DNA of 64,000 nucleotides, from the NCBI GenBank assembly GCA_002482645.1, contig DLGJ01000012.1, positions 1-64,000 on the forward strand, given 5' to 3'. Both the position numbers and the translations under genes were made by a program. Origin of the DNA: Hyphomicrobiaceae bacterium UBA7697. GTDB taxonomy: Bacteria > Pseudomonadota > Alphaproteobacteria > Rhizobiales > Methyloligellaceae. Below, piece after piece: positions 53,309 to 61,693 of this stretch; the stretch's first letter is position 1; each line of letters starts with the position of its first letter. A model generated the notes under the pieces. It was not told where the DNA came from and ran no database searches. It was given only the letters and a program-made list of their open reading frames with translations.

Positions 53309-54580
53309 ATGAGCGACGCGGAGACACAGCAACCGGCCGGGACATCCCGCCGCCGGTCCCTCGCGGGACTGATCGGTCCGGGGCTGCTGCTCGCCGCGAC
53401 CGGCGTCGGTGCGGGCGATCTCGCCACCGGCAGCTTCGTCGGCGGGCTTCTTGGGACAGCCGTGTTGTGGGCCGTCGCGGTCGGGGCGTTCTTCAAATAT
53501 GTCGTCACCGAGGGGTTGGCGCGCTGGCAGCTCGCTACCGGACAGACATTGATCGAAGGCGTGGCGACGCGGGCGGGGCGCTGGGCGATCTGGCTGTTTT
53601 TGCCTTATCTCTTGCTCTGGTCGTTCTTCGTCGGGTCGGCCCTGATGAGCGCGACGGGCGCGACGCTGTATGCGATCATGCCTGTGTTCGGCGATGCGGA
53701 AACGGGAAAGGCCGTGTTCGGCGCCGCCGCCAGCCTTGCCGGTCTCGCGCTCGTCTGGTTCGGCGGCTACCGGTTGTTCGATCACGTCATGCGCGTTTGC
53801 ATCGGCGTGATGTTCGTGACCGTGGTCGTCACGGCCGTGCTGCTGTGGCCGGGAACGGGCGCCGTCCTCGAAGGACTGTTCCGGCCGAGCATTCCCGATG
53901 CGGGGGGGCTCGGCGTGACCTGGACGCTCGCCTTGATCGGGGGCGTTGGCGGCACGCTGACCGTGCTTTGCTACGGCTACTGGCTGCGGGAGGAGGGGCG
54001 CGACCAGCCCGGCGACTTGCGTCTTTGCCGCGTCGATCTCGCCACGGGCTATGCCATGACGGCGATCTTCGGGCTTGCCATGGTCATCATCGGGTCCGGC
54101 ACGCGCATCGAGGGAAGCGGCGCCGGTCTGCTGGTCGCGCTGTCGGCGCGGCTGGACGAGGCCATCGGGCCCGCAGGCGCATGGCTCTTTCTGATCGGTA
54201 CGTTCGGCGCGGTCTTTTCGAGCCTTCTCGGGGTGTGGCAGTGCGTGCCTTATCTGTTTGCCGATAGCTGCGATCTGTTGCGCGGCGAACGTAAGGGTGC
54301 CGCGAAGGTCGACACGGCGTCGTTTCCCTACCGCGCATTTCTCGTCTTCATCGCGACAGTGCCGATGCTTGGGCTGTTCTGGCGCTTCCGCGACGTGCAG
54401 ATGCTCTATGCGGTGATCGGCGCCTGGCTGTTTCCGGTCCTGGCCTTGACGCTTCTGGTCTTCAACGGCCGTGCAGGCTGGGTCGGTGCGCGCTTCGTCA
54501 ACCGGCCTTTGACGGCCCTCGCGCTGATCGTCGTGCTCGCGTTCTTCAGCTATCTCGGACTCAGACCGCATCTCGGCTGA
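53309..54580 (+). CDS. Nramp-related transporter lacking the DPGN motif
   Basis: Membrane protein of 423 residues with about 11 hydrophobic segments and the Nramp/LeuT-like layout. The first helix reads GPGLLLAATGVGAGDLATGSF; canonical Nramp has DPGN where GAGD occurs here. The Asp and Asn that bind Mn/Fe in helix 1 are therefore replaced or displaced by one Asp. Helix 6 has GTLTVLCYGYWLREEG, in which the usual metal-binding Met is also absent. This resembles the Nramp-related group in which selectivity changed (for example to Mg). Substrate unknown. The ATG at 53309 follows GAGGG. Confidence 0.88.
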   Translation: MSDAETQQPAGTSRRRSLAGLIGPGLLLAATGVGAGDLATGSFVGGLLGTAVLWAVAVGAFFKYVVTEGLARWQLATGQTLIEGVATRAGRWAIWLFLPYLLLWSFFVGSALMSATGATLYAIMPVFGDAETGKAVFGAAASLAGLALVWFGGYRLFDHVMRVCIGVMFVTVVVTAVLLWPGTGAVLEGLFRPSIPDAGGLGVTWTLALIGGVGGTLTVLCYGYWLREEGRDQPGDLRLCRVDLATGYAMTAIFGLAMVIIGSGTRIEGSGAGLLVALSARLDEAIGPAGAWLFLIGTFGAVFSSLLGVWQCVPYLFADSCDLLRGERKGAAKVDTASFPYRAFLVFIATVPMLGLFWRFRDVQMLYAVIGAWLFPVLALTLLVFNGRAGWVGARFVNRPLTALALIVVLAFFSYLGLRPHLG

Positions 54581-54625
54581 GGCTGCGCCGGTGATCCACA
54601 AAGACACCGTCCGGCACGGACGTGA

Positions 54626-54659
54626 CAAGGGCGGCGCCTCGAAAGAGACACCGCCCTTG
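54626..54659. terminator. hairpin between convergent Nramp-related and pirin genes
   Basis: CAAGGGCGG (54626-54634) pairs perfectly with CCGCCCTTG (54651-54659) around a 16-base loop. No U-run follows, so it is a possible rather than certain terminator. Confidence 0.45.
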
Positions 54660-54689
54660 CCGGTCAGGGGGGAGGAGGGAACCCCTGAG

Positions 54690-55388
54690 CTACGGAGAAT
54701 CGACCAGCACGATCTCCGTATCGTCGAGCGCCTTGACCGTCAGAACGGTCTCGCCCGTGATGGCGATGCCATCGCGGGGGCCCGCGACAACGCCGTTGAC
54801 GTCGATCCGTCCGTCCGGGGCGACGAGATAGGCGTGACGCTGCGTGCCCATGCGATACTCGGCCGTCTCGCCGGCCTTCAACGTGGCACCCAGCACACGG
54901 GCTTCGGCCCGGATCGGCAGGGCGTCTTCGTCACCTTCGAATCCGGATGCCAAGGGCACGAACCCGCCGGCACGGTCCGCCCGAGGGAAGGGCTTCGTGC
55001 CCCACGAGGGGGTTCCGCCCCCGGCCACGGGCTCGATCCAGATCTGGAACAGCGTCGTGGTCTCGTCCTCGCGGTTGTATTCCGCATGACGGATGCCGCT
55101 GCCGGCACTCATCACCTGGACATCGCCGGCCACGGTGCGTCCATGATTGCCGAGACTGTCGTCATGGGTGATCGCGCCTTTGCGCACATAGGTGATGATC
55201 TCCATCTCCCGGTGCGGGTGGGGCGGAAAGCCAGAGTTCGGCGCGATCTCGTCGTCGTTCCAGACGCGCAAGGCGCCGTGATTGGTACGCTTGGGATCGA
55301 AATAGCGCGCGAACGAGAAGTGATGCTTGGCCTTGAGCCAACCGTGATCGGCGGTCCCAAGCGTGTCGAACGGTCTGACTTCAATCAT
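54690..55388 (-). CDS. pirin-family protein
   Basis: Cupin protein of 232 residues of the pirin family. The metal-binding pattern is PPHPHREMEIITYV, then GNHGRTVAGDVQVMSAGSG and IRHAEYNRE, with His and Glu residues for an Fe or other ion. Some bacterial pirins (YhhW) oxidise quercetin and others interact with pyruvate dehydrogenase. No partner is visible here. It lies 39 bases after the SDR gene on the same strand, and both probably fall under the TetR regulator encoded upstream. Confidence 0.95.
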   Translation of the reverse strand: MIEVRPFDTLGTADHGWLKAKHHFSFARYFDPKRTNHGALRVWNDDEIAPNSGFPPHPHREMEIITYVRKGAITHDDSLGNHGRTVAGDVQVMSAGSGIRHAEYNREDETTTLFQIWIEPVAGGGTPSWGTKPFPRADRAGGFVPLASGFEGDEDALPIRAEARVLGATLKAGETAEYRMGTQRHAYLVAPDGRIDVNGVVAGPRDGIAITGETVLTVKALDDTEIVLVDSP

Positions 55389-55427
55389 CGAAACCTCCTT
55401 CCTGCCCGTTTTCCCTGCGGGCGATGT

Positions 55428-56180
55428 CTATGCGTTGAAACCGCCGTCCACCGTGAGCGCGGTGCCCGTGATGTAGCTTGCGCCCGGGCTTGCCAGGAAC
55501 GACACGGCGGCGGCGACTTCGTCGGCCGTGCCGTAGCGGCCGAGTGCCGTGAAGCCCTTCTGTGCGTCCGAGAACTCGCCGTTCCGGTCCGGGTTCATGT
55601 CGGTATCGATCGGTCCCGGCTGCACCGCGTTGACGGTGATGCCCCTGGGCCCGAGATCCCGCGCCCAGCCCCGGGTCAAGCCGAGAAGAGCGGCCTTGGT
55701 CGCGCTGTAGTCCGCCGCGCCCGCGAACGGGGTGCTCTCGCCGACGACGGAACCGATCGAGATGATGCGCCCGCCTTCGGACATCGATGGCGCGGCCGCG
55801 CGGACGGCCGCCGCGACGCCACGGACATTGACGTCGAACATGCGGTCGAACTCGGCAAGATCGTTGGCGCGCTCGTGCACCTGTCCGAGGACGAAGACGC
55901 CGGCATTGTTCACCAGGATATCGATCCGGCCGAAATGCGAGATGACGGCGGCAATCAGTCCGCTCGCCTCGTCGGGTTTGCCCTGGTCGGCCTGAAAGGC
56001 TTTGGCGCGGACGCCGAGGGCCCGCATCGCCTCAACCACGGCATTAGCCGCGTCTCGCGAGGCCGCATAGCTGATCGCGACATCGGCTCCGTCCTTGGCG
56101 AGAGCGCGGGCGATTGCGGCGCCGATGCCGCGCGAACCGCCCGTGACCAGGGCGACTTTTCCTTCGAGCGTCTTTGACAT
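55428..56180 (-). CDS. short-chain dehydrogenase (FabG-like SDR)
   Basis: Classical NAD(P)-dependent SDR of 250 residues with all motifs intact: TGGSRGIGAAIARAL, VNNAGVFVLG, Ser in IISIGSVVG, YSATKAALLGLTR and the closing SYITGTALTVDGGFNA. The ATG at 56180 follows GGAGAG on the minus strand. It is divergent from a TetR-family gene with a palindrome in between and is probably cotranscribed with the pirin gene. A quinone or carbonyl reductase role is plausible (inference). Confidence 0.95.
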   Translation of the reverse strand: MSKTLEGKVALVTGGSRGIGAAIARALAKDGADVAISYAASRDAANAVVEAMRALGVRAKAFQADQGKPDEASGLIAAVISHFGRIDILVNNAGVFVLGQVHERANDLAEFDRMFDVNVRGVAAAVRAAAPSMSEGGRIISIGSVVGESTPFAGAADYSATKAALLGLTRGWARDLGPRGITVNAVQPGPIDTDMNPDRNGEFSDAQKGFTALGRYGTADEVAAAVSFLASPGASYITGTALTVDGGFNA

Positions 56181-56207
56181 GGTCCAACTCTCCAATGGAA
56201 GATTTAT

Positions 56208-56225
56208 ATGTAGTGATCGCTACAT
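56208..56225. promoter_or_regulatory. TetR-type operator between SDR and regulator genes
   Basis: ATGTAG-TGATCG-CTACAT has perfect 6-base arms; extended by one base each side it reads TATGTAG...CTACATA around GATC. It lies 28 bases from the SDR start. A second half-site, CGCTACAT, repeats at 56267-56274 just before the regulator gene. Confidence 0.65.
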
Positions 56226-56319
56226 AAGTAGCTGGACCGGTATCGTCAAGGGCATTATATAAGGAACGCTACATTTTGTGGAGGTGCTAGCAATCGGTCA
56301 TTCGATAGGAGATCGCGCC

Positions 56320-56907
56320 GTGGCAGCCGGCCGCCCCAGAACATTCTGCAAGAACGAAGCGCTCGACCGGGCGCTCCAGGTCTTCTGGCGCAAGGGTTTC
56401 GAGGGGGCGAGCATTTGCGATCTGACCGAGGCGATGGGCATCAGTCCTCCGAGCCTCTACGCGGCGTTCGGGAACAAGGAGCAACTCTTCCGCCAAGCCC
56501 TGGATCGCTATGCCGGCGTCCATTCGGAGCGGCGAAAGGAGGCGCTGTCGGCGCCGACGGCGCGGGAAGCGGTCGCGGCCATCCTGCACGCGGCGGCTCG
56601 CAACCTGACCGATACGGCGAGTCCCGCCGGATGCCTCTACGTGCAAGGGATTGCTGGAGCCGGGGAGCACGCCAGCTGTGTCCGCGACATGCTCAACGCC
56701 AAGCGTGCCGACTCCGAACGGGAGATCTGCGAGCGACTGAAGCGCGCGCGCGCGGAGGGCGATTTGCCCGAGGACGCCGAGCCCGCGGCTCTGGCGCGCT
56801 ATGTGGCGACGCTCACGCAAGGCATGTCGGTCCAGGCCGCGGGCGGCGCGAGCCGCGAGGATTTGGAGCGCGTGGCGGATCTCGCGATGCGTATTTGGCC
56901 AAGCTGA
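56320..56907 (+). CDS. TetR/AcrR-family repressor
   Basis: One-component regulator of 195 residues. The helix-turn-helix is in GFEGASICDLTEAMGIS and PPSLYAAFGNKEQLFRQALD, the YxAFGNK type of the AcrR/YxaF subgroup. The C-terminal ligand domain has two Cys (SPAGCLYVQG and HASCVRDML), a pattern seen in regulators that respond to quinones or electrophiles. I chose the GTG at 56320 because TAGGAG lies just upstream; a GTG at 56278 would add 14 residues. The divergent SDR and pirin genes are its likely targets. Confidence 0.92.
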   Translation: MAAGRPRTFCKNEALDRALQVFWRKGFEGASICDLTEAMGISPPSLYAAFGNKEQLFRQALDRYAGVHSERRKEALSAPTAREAVAAILHAAARNLTDTASPAGCLYVQGIAGAGEHASCVRDMLNAKRADSEREICERLKRARAEGDLPEDAEPAALARYVATLTQGMSVQAAGGASREDLERVADLAMRIWPS

Positions 56908-56940
56908 GCCGCGACGAGACGCGCTATCTTGCCGTTGTCA

Positions 56941-56985
56941 TGCCGCCGGTTGTCTTGCCGCCGGTTGTCTTGCCGCCGGTTGTTA
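56941..56985. repeat. 15-bp tandem repeat, three copies
   Basis: Three consecutive copies of TGCCGCCGGTTGTCT (the last ends in TA) at 56941, 56956 and 56971, preceded by a degenerate partial copy. The array lies between the TetR and transglycosylase genes. Confidence 0.88.
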
Positions 56986-57094
56986 TGCCTATCTAGTCGC
57001 GTTTGGTGCGTGCGGGCGGCTCCAGGCGGGCGGGCCCGTCCTTGGACGGGAACCGGCCGGCATCGAGGACGGATCGTAGAGGCGGGATCATCCG

Positions 57095-58009
57095 ATGCGT
57101 CGCATTGGGACGATGGTGGCCCTCGTGGCCGGACTGACAGGGGGCCCGCACGGCGTGCTGGCGGCGCCGGAGCCCGACGCGGCCATGGCCGGCGGCATCA
57201 AGGCGGTCGCCGGCGTTCTCGGCGCGCCGCGTCCATTCGTGGAGATCGTGTGTCCCTATATGCAGCATCAGGCCGAGCTGCGCGGCCTGCCGCCGATGCC
57301 CTTCGTCCGCCTTATCTGGCGCGAGAGCCACTTCAATCCCAATGCCGTCAGCCCGAAAGGCGCGCAAGGCATCGCTCAGTTCATGCCTGGCACGGCGGAG
57401 GAGCGCGGGCTGGAAAATCCGTTCGAGCCGATCTCGGCCATCAAGCATTCGGCGAGCCTTCTCGCCGACCTCAGCCGGATGTTCGGCAATTTCGGCCTGG
57501 CGGCGGCGGCGTACAATGCCGGTGAGGAGCGCGTCCAAGGCTGGCTCGACGGAAGCCGGACCCTGCCGGGCGAGACCCGCGCCTATGTGCTGTTTGTCAC
57601 GGGGCGCATTGCCGAGGAGTGGAAAGAGGAGGGCACCGAATTGCCCGAACCTCTTCGCACCGAGGGGCACCTCGTGCGGGATTCGTGCAAGAAGCTTGCG
57701 CCGCTCGTGGTGCGATCGTTCGACGAAGCCGCCCCGTTGACGGCGAGTTCGCGGTGGCGCCCATGGGGCGCGCAGGTCTCGACGGCCTTCTCGAAGGCCA
57801 AGGCGCTGGCGCAATATTCGCGCCTCAAACGTGCCCATACGAACGTGCTGGGAGACACGCAGCCCTTCGTCTTTCCAAAGCGGAATCGCAGCCGAGGGAG
57901 GCGGCCGCTCTACATGGTGCAGGTCGGGGCCAGTAGCCGGAACGAGGCCACGGAGATTTGCAATGCGCTGCGGCGCGACGGGGGCGCTTGCATCGTCAAG
58001 AAGAATTAG
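57095..58009 (+). CDS. lytic transglycosylase (SLT domain)
   Basis: Exported peptidoglycan-cleaving enzyme of 304 residues with a signal peptide (1-23, VLA-APE) and an SLT domain (about 55-165). The catalytic Glu is in LIWRESHFNPNAVSPKGAQG, followed by IAQFMPGTAEERGL and the closing AAAYNAGEERVQGWL. A C-terminal segment (about 270-304, YMVQVGASSRNEATEICNAL) is a shortened SPOR-like region that could bind denuded glycan at the division site. It should act in the periplasm and form 1,6-anhydro ends. Confidence 0.93.
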   Translation: MRRIGTMVALVAGLTGGPHGVLAAPEPDAAMAGGIKAVAGVLGAPRPFVEIVCPYMQHQAELRGLPPMPFVRLIWRESHFNPNAVSPKGAQGIAQFMPGTAEERGLENPFEPISAIKHSASLLADLSRMFGNFGLAAAAYNAGEERVQGWLDGSRTLPGETRAYVLFVTGRIAEEWKEEGTELPEPLRTEGHLVRDSCKKLAPLVVRSFDEAAPLTASSRWRPWGAQVSTAFSKAKALAQYSRLKRAHTNVLGDTQPFVFPKRNRSRGRRPLYMVQVGASSRNEATEICNALRRDGGACIVKKN

Positions 58010-58053
58010 CGGCCGCCGGTGTTTCCCGCGGCAGCCGCCAATCCCAAAGACCG

Positions 58054-59235
58054 CTAGAACGCGAACGATGTGTTCGCCCAGAGCGTTCCGTCGCGCTCGA
58101 GCTGATAGCCGTTGACGTTCTCGTCCACCGGCTGAAGCCATTCGGCCGAGAAGCGCACGCCTTTCAAGGGTCCGCTCGGTACCACGGTATTGATGCCGAA
58201 GCCGATGTCCCAGAAGGTTCCGCCGTAGTTGAACTGAAGGTCGGGCGGGCTCGAGTGATTATGCGCGCCGTTGTAGTGACCTTCGATCTGTCCTTGGTCC
58301 GTGTAGAGGCCGCGAATGGAGGCCGAGATCCAGTTCGCGAAGCGGTAGCTTCCCCAACCGGTCACTTGCAGGACGTCGCCGAGGCGGTAGCCGGACTCGT
58401 TCTCTTCTTCCATGCGGATGACGCCAAGGACCTGCGCGCCCCATGCCAACCGGTCCGCCCGGCCCGTATAGGTCAGGCTGGGGAGAAAGTCCCAGGTGCC
58501 GGATCCGGGCTGCATCATGTAATGGGTGAAGACGCCGTTCGTCTTCTTGTCCACCGATCCCGTCGGCGCGCTGAACATGGGCGAGAACTGCAGATGGTAA
58601 CCGGGCCCGTCGGCGATCCGGAGCTCGGGACCGAAGATCGTGTCGCCCCAGCCGTCGGTGCCATGTGAGTGGCTGCCGCTATGCATGTGGGTGCCATGGC
58701 TCATCATCCCGTCCATGCCGTCGCTCATGTCCATTCCCATGGCGCCGTCATGACCCATATGGCCGCCGTGTCCCATCATGCCCCCCGAGGACTTCAATGG
58801 GCGCATGGTCATGTCGTGCGTCATGTACATCGGCATCACCATCAGGGTCATCCAATCGGTCGGCGCGTACATGATGTCGAGCATGTACATGTTCATCGAC
58901 ATGTCGCTCTGGACCATCGAGCATTTGTGCGCCGGACCGCAGCCACGATCGATAATCGTTTGATCGCCGGCCTTGCTCCCCCCATGGAGGACGTCGCCGC
59001 CCTCGCTTGAATACATGTAGCGGAAGCCGAACATCCATTCGCCCTTCTTGTGCATGTGGTCGAACATGACACCGGCGGGGCCATGCGTATCGGGCAGCGG
59101 GCCCGCGGCGTGGCCGGAATCGGCAAGTGCGATGCTTGGTGCGGCCGTGACGGCCAGGGAAAGGCAAACGGCAAGGCAGACGGCAAGACGGCCCCTCAGC
59201 GCCGGAAGCGGCCGGCGCGAAATCGAAACGTTCAT
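58054..59235 (-). CDS. Met/His-rich outer-membrane barrel protein, probably copper-related
   Basis: Exported protein of 393 residues with a signal peptide (1-38). The mature part has barrel-like aromatic strands (EWMFGFRYMYSSEGG near the start, TLWANTSFAF with terminal Phe at the end). Between residues about 107 and 192 it is extremely rich in Met and His (MSMNMYMLDIMY, HGGHMGHDGAMGMDM, SHGTHMHSGSHSHG), the composition of Cu(I)/Cu(II)-binding proteins. A CysxxxxxCys pair (GCGPAHKC) lies just before. The ATG at 59235 starts the signal peptide. It is transcribed together with, or just after, the DUF2946-like gene. Copper binding is inference. Confidence 0.8.
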   Translation of the reverse strand: MNVSISRRPLPALRGRLAVCLAVCLSLAVTAAPSIALADSGHAAGPLPDTHGPAGVMFDHMHKKGEWMFGFRYMYSSEGGDVLHGGSKAGDQTIIDRGCGPAHKCSMVQSDMSMNMYMLDIMYAPTDWMTLMVMPMYMTHDMTMRPLKSSGGMMGHGGHMGHDGAMGMDMSDGMDGMMSHGTHMHSGSHSHGTDGWGDTIFGPELRIADGPGYHLQFSPMFSAPTGSVDKKTNGVFTHYMMQPGSGTWDFLPSLTYTGRADRLAWGAQVLGVIRMEEENESGYRLGDVLQVTGWGSYRFANWISASIRGLYTDQGQIEGHYNGAHNHSSPPDLQFNYGGTFWDIGFGINTVVPSGPLKGVRFSAEWLQPVDENVNGYQLERDGTLWANTSFAF

Positions 59236-59372
59236 TGATACCCCCCGGGGTGAGCGCCGGATTGGACCGGTTCGCTCATGCGACGTCAGTGGTGTTGGGC
59301 GCGATACGAAGATTCCGCGTACCGGCCAGCGGCACGCGACGACGAGATCACGTTGTTGGAAAGGCTCTGTTC

Positions 59373-59783
59373 TTACGCGTGGGGTGGCGCGCGGGGCCGG
59401 GCATCCGCCAGCCGTGCGAGATCGTAGGCCGGCGCTTTCAGGCGCGCTTGCGCCAAGGGCTGGCCTGCCGGCGAAGGCAGCACCAGATACGCGAAGGACG
59501 GCAGAAGTCCGCCGCAGGCACCGCCGCAAGATTGACGGCAGGCCATATGGCAGCATTGGCAATCAGCGCTATTTTGGCTCTGCTTCTGAGGGTCGGGCGC
59601 AAACGTTCCGGATGGGACGGGGCTTGCCGTGCGTGTGGTGCAGAGAACGCCGGTGGAATCGGACCCGGCGGCGAGCATGGCCGCGTGCGCGGTCGTCGAG
59701 AACGGGATCACCAGCGACTGGAGCAACAGGCCCCAGACCATGATGAGCGTAATCAAATCCCGTTCCTTGCGGAGCCAGCGCAT
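59373..59783 (-). CDS. DUF2946-like cysteine-rich secreted protein
   Basis: Protein of 136 residues with a hydrophobic N-terminal segment (10-34, ending AHA). A cysteine cluster follows, DCQCCHMACRQSCGGACGG (seven Cys in about 19 residues with one His), then a short hydrophobic and Pro/Ala-rich tail. This is the layout of DUF2946/DUF2947-type proteins found beside copper-efflux and copper-barrel genes. The ATG at 59783 was chosen over an upstream ATG at 59873 because the hydrophobic segment begins right after. It is upstream of and on the same strand as the Met/His-rich barrel gene. Confidence 0.72.
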   Translation of the reverse strand: MRWLRKERDLITLIMVWGLLLQSLVIPFSTTAHAAMLAAGSDSTGVLCTTRTASPVPSGTFAPDPQKQSQNSADCQCCHMACRQSCGGACGGLLPSFAYLVLPSPAGQPLAQARLKAPAYDLARLADARPRAPPHA

Positions 59784-59959
59784 TGGAGTCCTTGAGTTTC
59801 CGTCCATTCCCATAGACAAAGGCAACGCGTCCATCGACAAAAGCAGCGCGAACGAACTATGGCGTTTCGCCAAGGGCCAAGAATTGATTTAGAACAATTT
59901 TTGTCCCGACGTCCAGTCGTTCCGCCGCCTCCAACTCTCCGGGAAAGCGCCGCGCCGCA

Positions 59960-60931
59960 ATGATTACGATCTACGAACTCCGCGACGGTACCCTGACCGC
60001 CCAAAGGGGCCTGCCCCGGGTAACCGACGAGGCGGTTTGGATCGACCTCCTCAATCCCACGCGTGAAGAGGAAGACGTCATCGAACGGGCGCTCAAGATC
60101 GACGTTCCGACGCATGAGGAGCAGAAGGAAATCGAGGTCTCGAGCAGGCTGTACCAGGAGGACGGCAATTTCTTCATGACCGCGACCTTGGTGTTCAGGG
60201 GCGAAGGAACCGAAGTCAAGGTCACGCCGGCGACCTTTATCCTTGTCGGCAAGCGGCTCTTGACCGTGCGCTACGCCGAGCCTGGGGCCTTCGCGATGTT
60301 TCTCGGGCGTTGCAACCGGCAGGAACTCGATCTGACCAAAGGCAGCATGGTGCTGGTCGGTCTTCTCGAGGCGATCGTGGATAGGCTCGCGGACTCCATC
60401 GAGCGTATCCAGGTTCAGGTGGAGAACCTGTCGAAGTCCGTCTTCAAAAAGCAGGGCGGTGTGGCCATGCGGCAGCGCCGCTTCGATCTGGTGCTGCAAG
60501 CGATCGGCCGGGAAGGGGAGATCGCCTCGAAGGCCCGCGAGAGCTGCCACTCCCTGGGGAGGCTGTTGACCTATCTCGCCTATGCGGTCAACGAGCGCAA
60601 AGACGGCAAACTGGTTTCGCTGCGGGTGCGCGCGGCCGTGCGCGACATCAATTCGTTGACGGACCATGCGACATTCTTGTCGGGCAAGATCGTGTTCTTG
60701 CTCGATGCCACGCTTGGCATGATCCAGATTCAGCAGAACGACATCATCAAGATTTTCTCCGTGGCGGCCGTCGTCTTTCTTCCGCCGACCCTGATTGCAT
60801 CTATTTACGGGATGAATTTCCATGCCATGCCGGAACTCGAATGGGCATTCGGTTACCCGGTGGCACTCGGCATGATGATCTTGTTTGCGATATTGCCTTA
60901 CCTCTATTTCAAGCATAAAGGCTGGCTCTAG
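59960..60931 (+). CDS. corA: CorA-type magnesium/cobalt transporter
   Basis: CorA, 323 residues, a pentameric divalent-cation channel. A cytosolic alpha/beta domain and long stalk helix precede two C-terminal membrane segments (about 266-286 and 298-317), joined by the signature YGMNFHAMPEL, the GMN plus MPEL loop of Mg transporters. The terminal YFKHKGWL matches the family's basic end. Mg uptake is the expected role, with Co or Ni possible. It is more typical than the ZntB-type gene at 33488. Confidence 0.95.
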   Translation: MITIYELRDGTLTAQRGLPRVTDEAVWIDLLNPTREEEDVIERALKIDVPTHEEQKEIEVSSRLYQEDGNFFMTATLVFRGEGTEVKVTPATFILVGKRLLTVRYAEPGAFAMFLGRCNRQELDLTKGSMVLVGLLEAIVDRLADSIERIQVQVENLSKSVFKKQGGVAMRQRRFDLVLQAIGREGEIASKARESCHSLGRLLTYLAYAVNERKDGKLVSLRVRAAVRDINSLTDHATFLSGKIVFLLDATLGMIQIQQNDIIKIFSVAAVVFLPPTLIASIYGMNFHAMPELEWAFGYPVALGMMILFAILPYLYFKHKGWL

Positions 60932-61073
60932 ATATTGGGGGTTGCGCTCCGCCGCGCCGATGGCCACATTTGGGGTCAAATGGACCGTTGCGGTCACAAT
61001 TTCGTTGACGTGCTCGTGCACGCATGAGGATCGCAAGTCCAGCCACCCGCTCGAACCCTCGATAGGAGGAATA

Positions 61074-61370
61074 ATGACTCGTCTGATCGTTTCCGGATTT
61101 CTTTCGGCCGTCTGCGCCGCCGCCCTGTTCGCGACCGCGCCCGCGAGCGCCGCGCCTGCGGGCTTGACGATCCCCGCGGCGAAGAACGGGATCGTGCATG
61201 AGGTGGGCAAGCGCCGTCGCAACAACACGACCGTGGTCGATGCGCCGACCACGTCGGTGCGGACGAACAATTCCAGCACCAACGTGCGGGCGCCTTTCAC
61301 CGATGTTCAGACAAGCCGCCGCGGCACTTGGGTCCGTGCGCCGTTCGTCAATCTGTTCGTGCCGAAGTAA
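61074..61370 (+). CDS. small secreted protein with VRAPF repeats
   Basis: Protein of 98 residues with a signal peptide (1-26, ASA-AP). After a basic KRRRNN stretch the mature part has a repeated beta-like unit: VVDAPTTSVRTNNSST, then VRAPFTDVQTSRRGTWVRAP and FVNLFVPK (V-x-A-P-F-T/V-x-V). Similar short exported proteins occur in Rhizobiales; I know no function. ATAGGAGGA lies directly before the ATG at 61074 and a strong terminator follows, so this is an independent, well-translated gene. Confidence 0.8.
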   Translation: MTRLIVSGFLSAVCAAALFATAPASAAPAGLTIPAAKNGIVHEVGKRRRNNTTVVDAPTTSVRTNNSSTNVRAPFTDVQTSRRGTWVRAPFVNLFVPK

Positions 61371-61401
61371 ACGTCGCGCAACGAGCACAAGCGTTTATGA
61401 G

Positions 61402-61435
61402 AACGCGGGAGGTTTTCCTCCCGCGTTTTCTTTTT
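61402..61435 (+). terminator. intrinsic terminator after the VRAPF-protein gene
   Basis: An 11-bp perfect stem (AACGCGGGAGG 61402-61412 pairing with CCTCCCGCGTT 61417-61427), a TTTT loop and a following TTCTTTTT run. Confidence 0.93.
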
Positions 61436-61513
61436 AGGCGCGCCCTGTCGCCTGTCGGCTATTTGAGGGCTTGCGTGTGTGCGCTACCGCGCTTCGGAAA
61501 TTTTCTCGTGGTT

Positions 61514-61597
61514 GTCATGGCCGGGCTTGACCCGGCCATCCACGACTTCCATCGACGAGAGTCGGACGTGGATGCCCGGAGCAAGTCCGGGCATGAC
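61514..61597. repeat. rhizobial REP-like palindromic element
   Basis: The stretch starts GTCATGGCCGGGCTTGACCC and ends CAAGTCCGGGCATGAC. Each half forms its own hairpin (ATGGCCGGG/CCCGGCCAT and ATGCCCGGA/TCCGGGCAT), and the halves are related as inverted copies through CCATCCACGAC and GGACGTGGATG. This sequence type is repeated many times in genomes of Hyphomicrobiales such as Bradyrhizobium. It lies in the 323-base gap before the chrA 3' end. Confidence 0.75.
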
Positions 61598-61693
61598 GGC
61601 TAAGACGGTTGTTGTGCCTCCCGTCGCTGCTTCGGTGTCATCGTTGGAGTCCGGTTTTGCAAGACTGTGCCTCATCGCCGGCCTGCGTGACGG

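Noticed and set aside
53207..54628. 473-residue minus-strand open frame opposite the Nramp-related gene
   Set aside because: Shadow of high-GC coding sequence; hydrophilic, low-complexity translation and no ribosome site.
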